Shown here: piece after piece, positions 61,165 through 64,000 of the stretch
Layout of the letters: each line of letters opens with the position of its first letter
How positions within the stretch are numbered: position 1 is the stretch's first letter
Assembly (NCBI GenBank): GCA_045615885.1
Contig: JAZLFR010000044.1
Span: forward strand, 1 to 64,000
Origin: UBA1765 sp045615885
GTDB taxonomy: Bacteria > Fibrobacterota > Fibrobacteria > Fibrobacterales > Fibrobacteraceae
Direction: 5' to 3'
DNA length: 64,000 bases
Notes under the pieces: model-generated
Databases searched by the model: none
What the model was told of the DNA's origin: nothing
Seen by the model: only the letters and a program-made list of their open reading frames with translations
Made by a program: the position numbers and the translations under genes

Positions 61165-61225
61165 CAAGTACTAGCCTCGGTCATGGACAAATGAATTTGT
61201 CCGCGACACTCGGCTTACGTACTTG
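61165..61225 (-). repeat. Palindromic element, copy D, just after valS
   Basis: 61 bases with outer arms CAAGTAC (61165-61171) and GTACTTG (61219-61225) and inner arms GGACAAAT and ATTTGTCC. Shoulders are identical to copy C. Relative to copy C the outer arm changes ATG to GTA on one side and CAT to TAC on the other, so pairing is kept. It begins six bases after the valS stop codon. Confidence 0.88.
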
Positions 61226-61231
61226 TCATTC

Positions 61232-63982
61232 TTATTTCAGTTCTGCCAAAGCCTTCTCATTCTTAGCAATAATGTCCTGCTGTGTTGCCAGCTTGACACG
61301 TTCTGCGTTGACGACGGCTTCGGGAGCGCCAGAAACGAACTTCTCGTTGCTGAGCTTCTTTTCGATGCTAGCAGCAAAGCTCTTTGCCTTTTCGATTTCC
61401 TTTTCGAGGCGTGCGATTTCTGCAGCCGGGTCAAGGATACCTTCCAGCGGGATGAAGAGTTCGCCACCGGGCACAACAGCAGAGGCGCTGAACTTGGGCT
61501 TTGCGGCCTTCACGCCAACGGTAATGCTTTCGATGCCACCAAGTTCGGTGATGATGGCGAGGCATGCATTCACGGAAGCTTCGGTTGCTGCGTCGTCCAC
61601 AGAAACAACTGCCTTCAGCTTGGTAGCCGGAGATACACTGTAACGGCCACGGACACCGCGAACGGCTTCCACCACGGCGAATGCCTGGTCGAAGGCTGCT
61701 TCGATATCCTTGTTGATGAGAGATTTTTCTGCTTCCGGCCAAGCACTCTGAATTACTAGTCCATTGCCTCGGAAAAGAATAGAGTTGAGTTCTTCCGTAA
61801 TGAACGGCATAATCGGATGCAAAAGATTGATTACGTTGTCCAATACATTAGCGAGAATTTTCATTGCAGTTATTTTTCTAGGAGACAAGGTCTCTTCGTT
61901 AATAACTGCTTTTTTGATTTCAAGGTAGTTGCTGCAAACGTCGTCCCACACGAAGCGGTAAAGGAAACCGGCTAGCTCTGCAAAGTGGTATTGTTCCAAC
62001 ATGTTTGTTGCATCCTGAATAGTGGTTTGCAGTCTACTCAGAATCCAATGGTCAGCAATTTCATAAGGGGCATCTTCTGCTTGCAGTCCCAAAGCAATTG
62101 CGTCGCTATATTGAGCCAAATGGGGTTGTAAGAAACGGCAGGCGTTCCATAATTTATTTGCGAAGTTACGGCCGATTTCGAACTTTTCAGAAGTGTTGAT
62201 TTCGGTACCGTCTTCCTGCTTTTCCTTCTTCACTGGCAAACGAACGTCTTGGTTGTCGGTGCAGAGGCTTGCCATCACAAAACGGAGAGCGTCGGTACCG
62301 TACTTGCGTTCGATATCCATCGGGTCCACGCCGTTACCCTTAGACTTACTCATGGTCATGCCATTGCCGTCCAAAATCTTCGGGTGAATGTAAACAGTGT
62401 GGAACGGAATTGTACCCATGTTTTCCTGGGAGAACAACACCATGCGAGCAACCCACAAAGTGATGATGTCGCGGCTTGTTACAAGCACAGAAGTCGGGTA
62501 GTACTTCTTAAGAGTGTCTGTGTTTTCTGGCCAGCCCATTGTGGAGTGCGGCCAAAGACCGCTGGAGAACCAAGTGTCAAGAACGTCTTCTTCCTGCTTA
62601 AGAACATGGCCTGGAACAGCATCTTCAGCAAGGTTTTCTTCCTGGGAGCAAACGAGGTAGCCACCGTTTTCTGCCTTGTAGAAGAAAATGTCTTCGCGGC
62701 CCGCAAATACAGCCTTGAGTTCTTCTTCGCTTGCGTCGGTGTGCCAGATAGGAATGCGGTGGCCCCACCAGAGCTGACGGCTAATGCACCAGTCGCGCTT
62801 TTCGCCGAGCCAGTCGAGGTACTTGTTTGCATAGCGTTCCGGAACAATCTTGATTTCGCCAGACTTCACTGCGTTCATTGCGTTTTCTGCAAGAACGTCC
62901 ATCTTGACGAACCACTGGTCGCTGAGGTACGGTTCAATAACTGTCTTGGAACGGTCGGAGTGGCCAACCTGCATTTCGTGGTCTTCAACCTTGATGAGAA
63001 GACCGAGGTCTTCAAGGCCCTTGACAACGGCTTCGCGAGCTGCAGCACCCTTCATGCCCTTGAACTGGCCGGCGTTTTCGTTGAGAGAACCGTCGTCGTT
63101 CATGATGTTGATCATCGGGAGCTTGTGGCGGAGGCCAGTAGCGTAGTCGTTCGGGTCGTGTGCCGGCGTGACCTTCACGGAACCGGTACCGAAGTCCTTG
63201 TCGACGAGAATGGCGTCTGCAATCACCGGAATTTCGCGGTCAACAAACGGAACCTTCAAAGTCTTGCCGATGAACTGTGCGTAGCGTTCGTCGCTCGGGT
63301 GCACTGCGAGGGCAGTATCGCCCATGATTGTTTCCGGGCGGGTGGTAGAAACTGGAATAAAGCCGGAGCCATCTGCCAGAGGATACTTGAATGTCCAGAA
63401 ATGGCCCTTGACAGTTTCGTAGTAGATTTCATCGTCTGCAACGGCGGTCTGGAGCTTGGTATCCCAGTTCACGAGGCGCTTGCCGCGGTAGATGAGGCCC
63501 TTCTTGAACAAGTTGAAGAAGGCGTGGCGAACTGCCTTTGCACAAATCGGATCGAGCGTGAAGCGCTGGCGGCTCCAGTCGCAGCTAACGCCCAGGCTTT
63601 TTAACTGGGTGGTAATGCGAGCTTCGTATTCTTCCTTCCACTTCCAGATGCGTTCCACAAGGGCGTCGCGGCCAATGTCGTGGCGGGTCTTATGTTCGTC
63701 CTGGAAAAGGCGCTTTTCTACAACTGCCTGAGTTGCGATGCCTGCATGGTCTGTACCCGGAATCCAGAGCGTATCGCGGCCGGTCTTGCGGCGGTAGCGA
63801 ACGAGAATATCCTGGAGGGTATCGTTCAAAGCGTGGCCAAGGTGAAGTGCGCCAGTCACGTTAGGTGGCGGAATGACAACCGAGAAGGGTTCGCCCTTGC
63901 CGCTAGGTTCAAAACTTTTCTTTTCAGCCCAGTTGGAGTGCCAACGAGCTTCTACATCTTTAGCATTATAACGTGTTTCCAT
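61232..63982 (-). CDS. valS: Valyl-tRNA synthetase
   Basis: A full-length 916-residue class I synthetase that charges tRNA-Val in the cytoplasm. The HIGH-type motif is PPPNVTGALHLGHALND near residue 38, the editing domain carries STTRPETIMGDTALAVHP and AHDPNDYATGLRHKL, and the KMSKS-type motif is NGMTMSKSKGNGVDP near residue 535. The anticodon-binding region and C-terminal coiled-coil arm (AAEIARLEKEIEKAKSFAAS, NEKALAELK) are complete. It is the only intact copy here; a diverged copy of its last 260 residues lies beyond the HNH gene. Confidence 0.97.
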   Translation of the reverse strand: METRYNAKDVEARWHSNWAEKKSFEPSGKGEPFSVVIPPPNVTGALHLGHALNDTLQDILVRYRRKTGRDTLWIPGTDHAGIATQAVVEKRLFQDEHKTRHDIGRDALVERIWKWKEEYEARITTQLKSLGVSCDWSRQRFTLDPICAKAVRHAFFNLFKKGLIYRGKRLVNWDTKLQTAVADDEIYYETVKGHFWTFKYPLADGSGFIPVSTTRPETIMGDTALAVHPSDERYAQFIGKTLKVPFVDREIPVIADAILVDKDFGTGSVKVTPAHDPNDYATGLRHKLPMINIMNDDGSLNENAGQFKGMKGAAAREAVVKGLEDLGLLIKVEDHEMQVGHSDRSKTVIEPYLSDQWFVKMDVLAENAMNAVKSGEIKIVPERYANKYLDWLGEKRDWCISRQLWWGHRIPIWHTDASEEELKAVFAGREDIFFYKAENGGYLVCSQEENLAEDAVPGHVLKQEEDVLDTWFSSGLWPHSTMGWPENTDTLKKYYPTSVLVTSRDIITLWVARMVLFSQENMGTIPFHTVYIHPKILDGNGMTMSKSKGNGVDPMDIERKYGTDALRFVMASLCTDNQDVRLPVKKEKQEDGTEINTSEKFEIGRNFANKLWNACRFLQPHLAQYSDAIALGLQAEDAPYEIADHWILSRLQTTIQDATNMLEQYHFAELAGFLYRFVWDDVCSNYLEIKKAVINEETLSPRKITAMKILANVLDNVINLLHPIMPFITEELNSILFRGNGLVIQSAWPEAEKSLINKDIEAAFDQAFAVVEAVRGVRGRYSVSPATKLKAVVSVDDAATEASVNACLAIITELGGIESITVGVKAAKPKFSASAVVPGGELFIPLEGILDPAAEIARLEKEIEKAKSFAASIEKKLSNEKFVSGAPEAVVNAERVKLATQQDIIAKNEKALAELK

Positions 63983-64000
63983 AGTGCCTGCAAATTTAGA

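Noticed and set aside
61232..63982. Simple recent tandem duplication as the origin of the second valS end
   Set aside because: The two ends differ at many synonymous positions and sit on opposite sides of an HNH gene; a recent duplication would be nearly identical in DNA.

Overview
The window looks like a chromosomal segment of a Fibrobacter species, close to F. succinogenes. This is inferred from FISUMP domains (Fibrobacter succinogenes major paralogous domain), a TIGR02147 protein, poly-Ser lipoprotein linkers, several plant-cell-wall hydrolases with CBM6 modules and a shared C-terminal tail, and a futalosine-type menaquinone gene (mqnE). No rRNA, tRNA or CRISPR array was seen.

Layout. 1-1180: 3' end of carB, interrupted in frame by a 75-bp insertion carrying a palindromic element. 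1180-9500: an AT-rich accessory island with an Rhs-type remnant, a zinc-ribbon/TM2 protein, several toxin-antitoxin modules (many broken or duplicated), an Xre regulator with three repeated operators, and a FISUMP protein. 9500-12820: FISUMP lipoprotein, HAD hydrolase and GH26 enzyme, probably one operon. 13.6-24.4 kb: a xylan-degradation locus on the minus strand (CE6 esterase, GH30 xylanase, two GH43 enzymes, a surface lipoprotein and a TIGR02147 regulator). Four copies of an inverted repeat, ATGGA-N7-TCCAT, lie upstream of its transcription units. 24.5-42 kb: mainly housekeeping genes (Nudix-DUF1653 fusion, thioesterase, thiC, RNase HI, PHP phosphoesterase, mqnE, alcohol dehydrogenase, metal permease, glyA, comEC), with a metzincin lipoprotein. 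42-59 kb: GH5 cellulase, EamA permease, COG0523 metallochaperone, MATE and ClC transporters, a MoxR/DUF58/transglutaminase set, an LPG-synthase-like membrane protein, a LamG lipoprotein and a glycosyltransferase. 59.3-64 kb: a full valS, a homing-type HNH endonuclease, and a displaced second copy of the valS 3' end.

Three things stand out. First, a palindromic repeat family (four copies here) has conserved shoulders but exchangeable, base-pair-compensated arms; one copy is translated inside carB and one interrupts the valS remnant in the same reading frame. Second, the valS locus looks like an HNH-associated element that replaced the 3' end of an essential gene and left the old end behind. 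Third, the xylan cluster has a repeated operator plus a regulator/surface-lipoprotein pair, suggesting a local polysaccharide-sensing circuit. Long intergenic gaps hold families of short interspersed repeats rather than genes.
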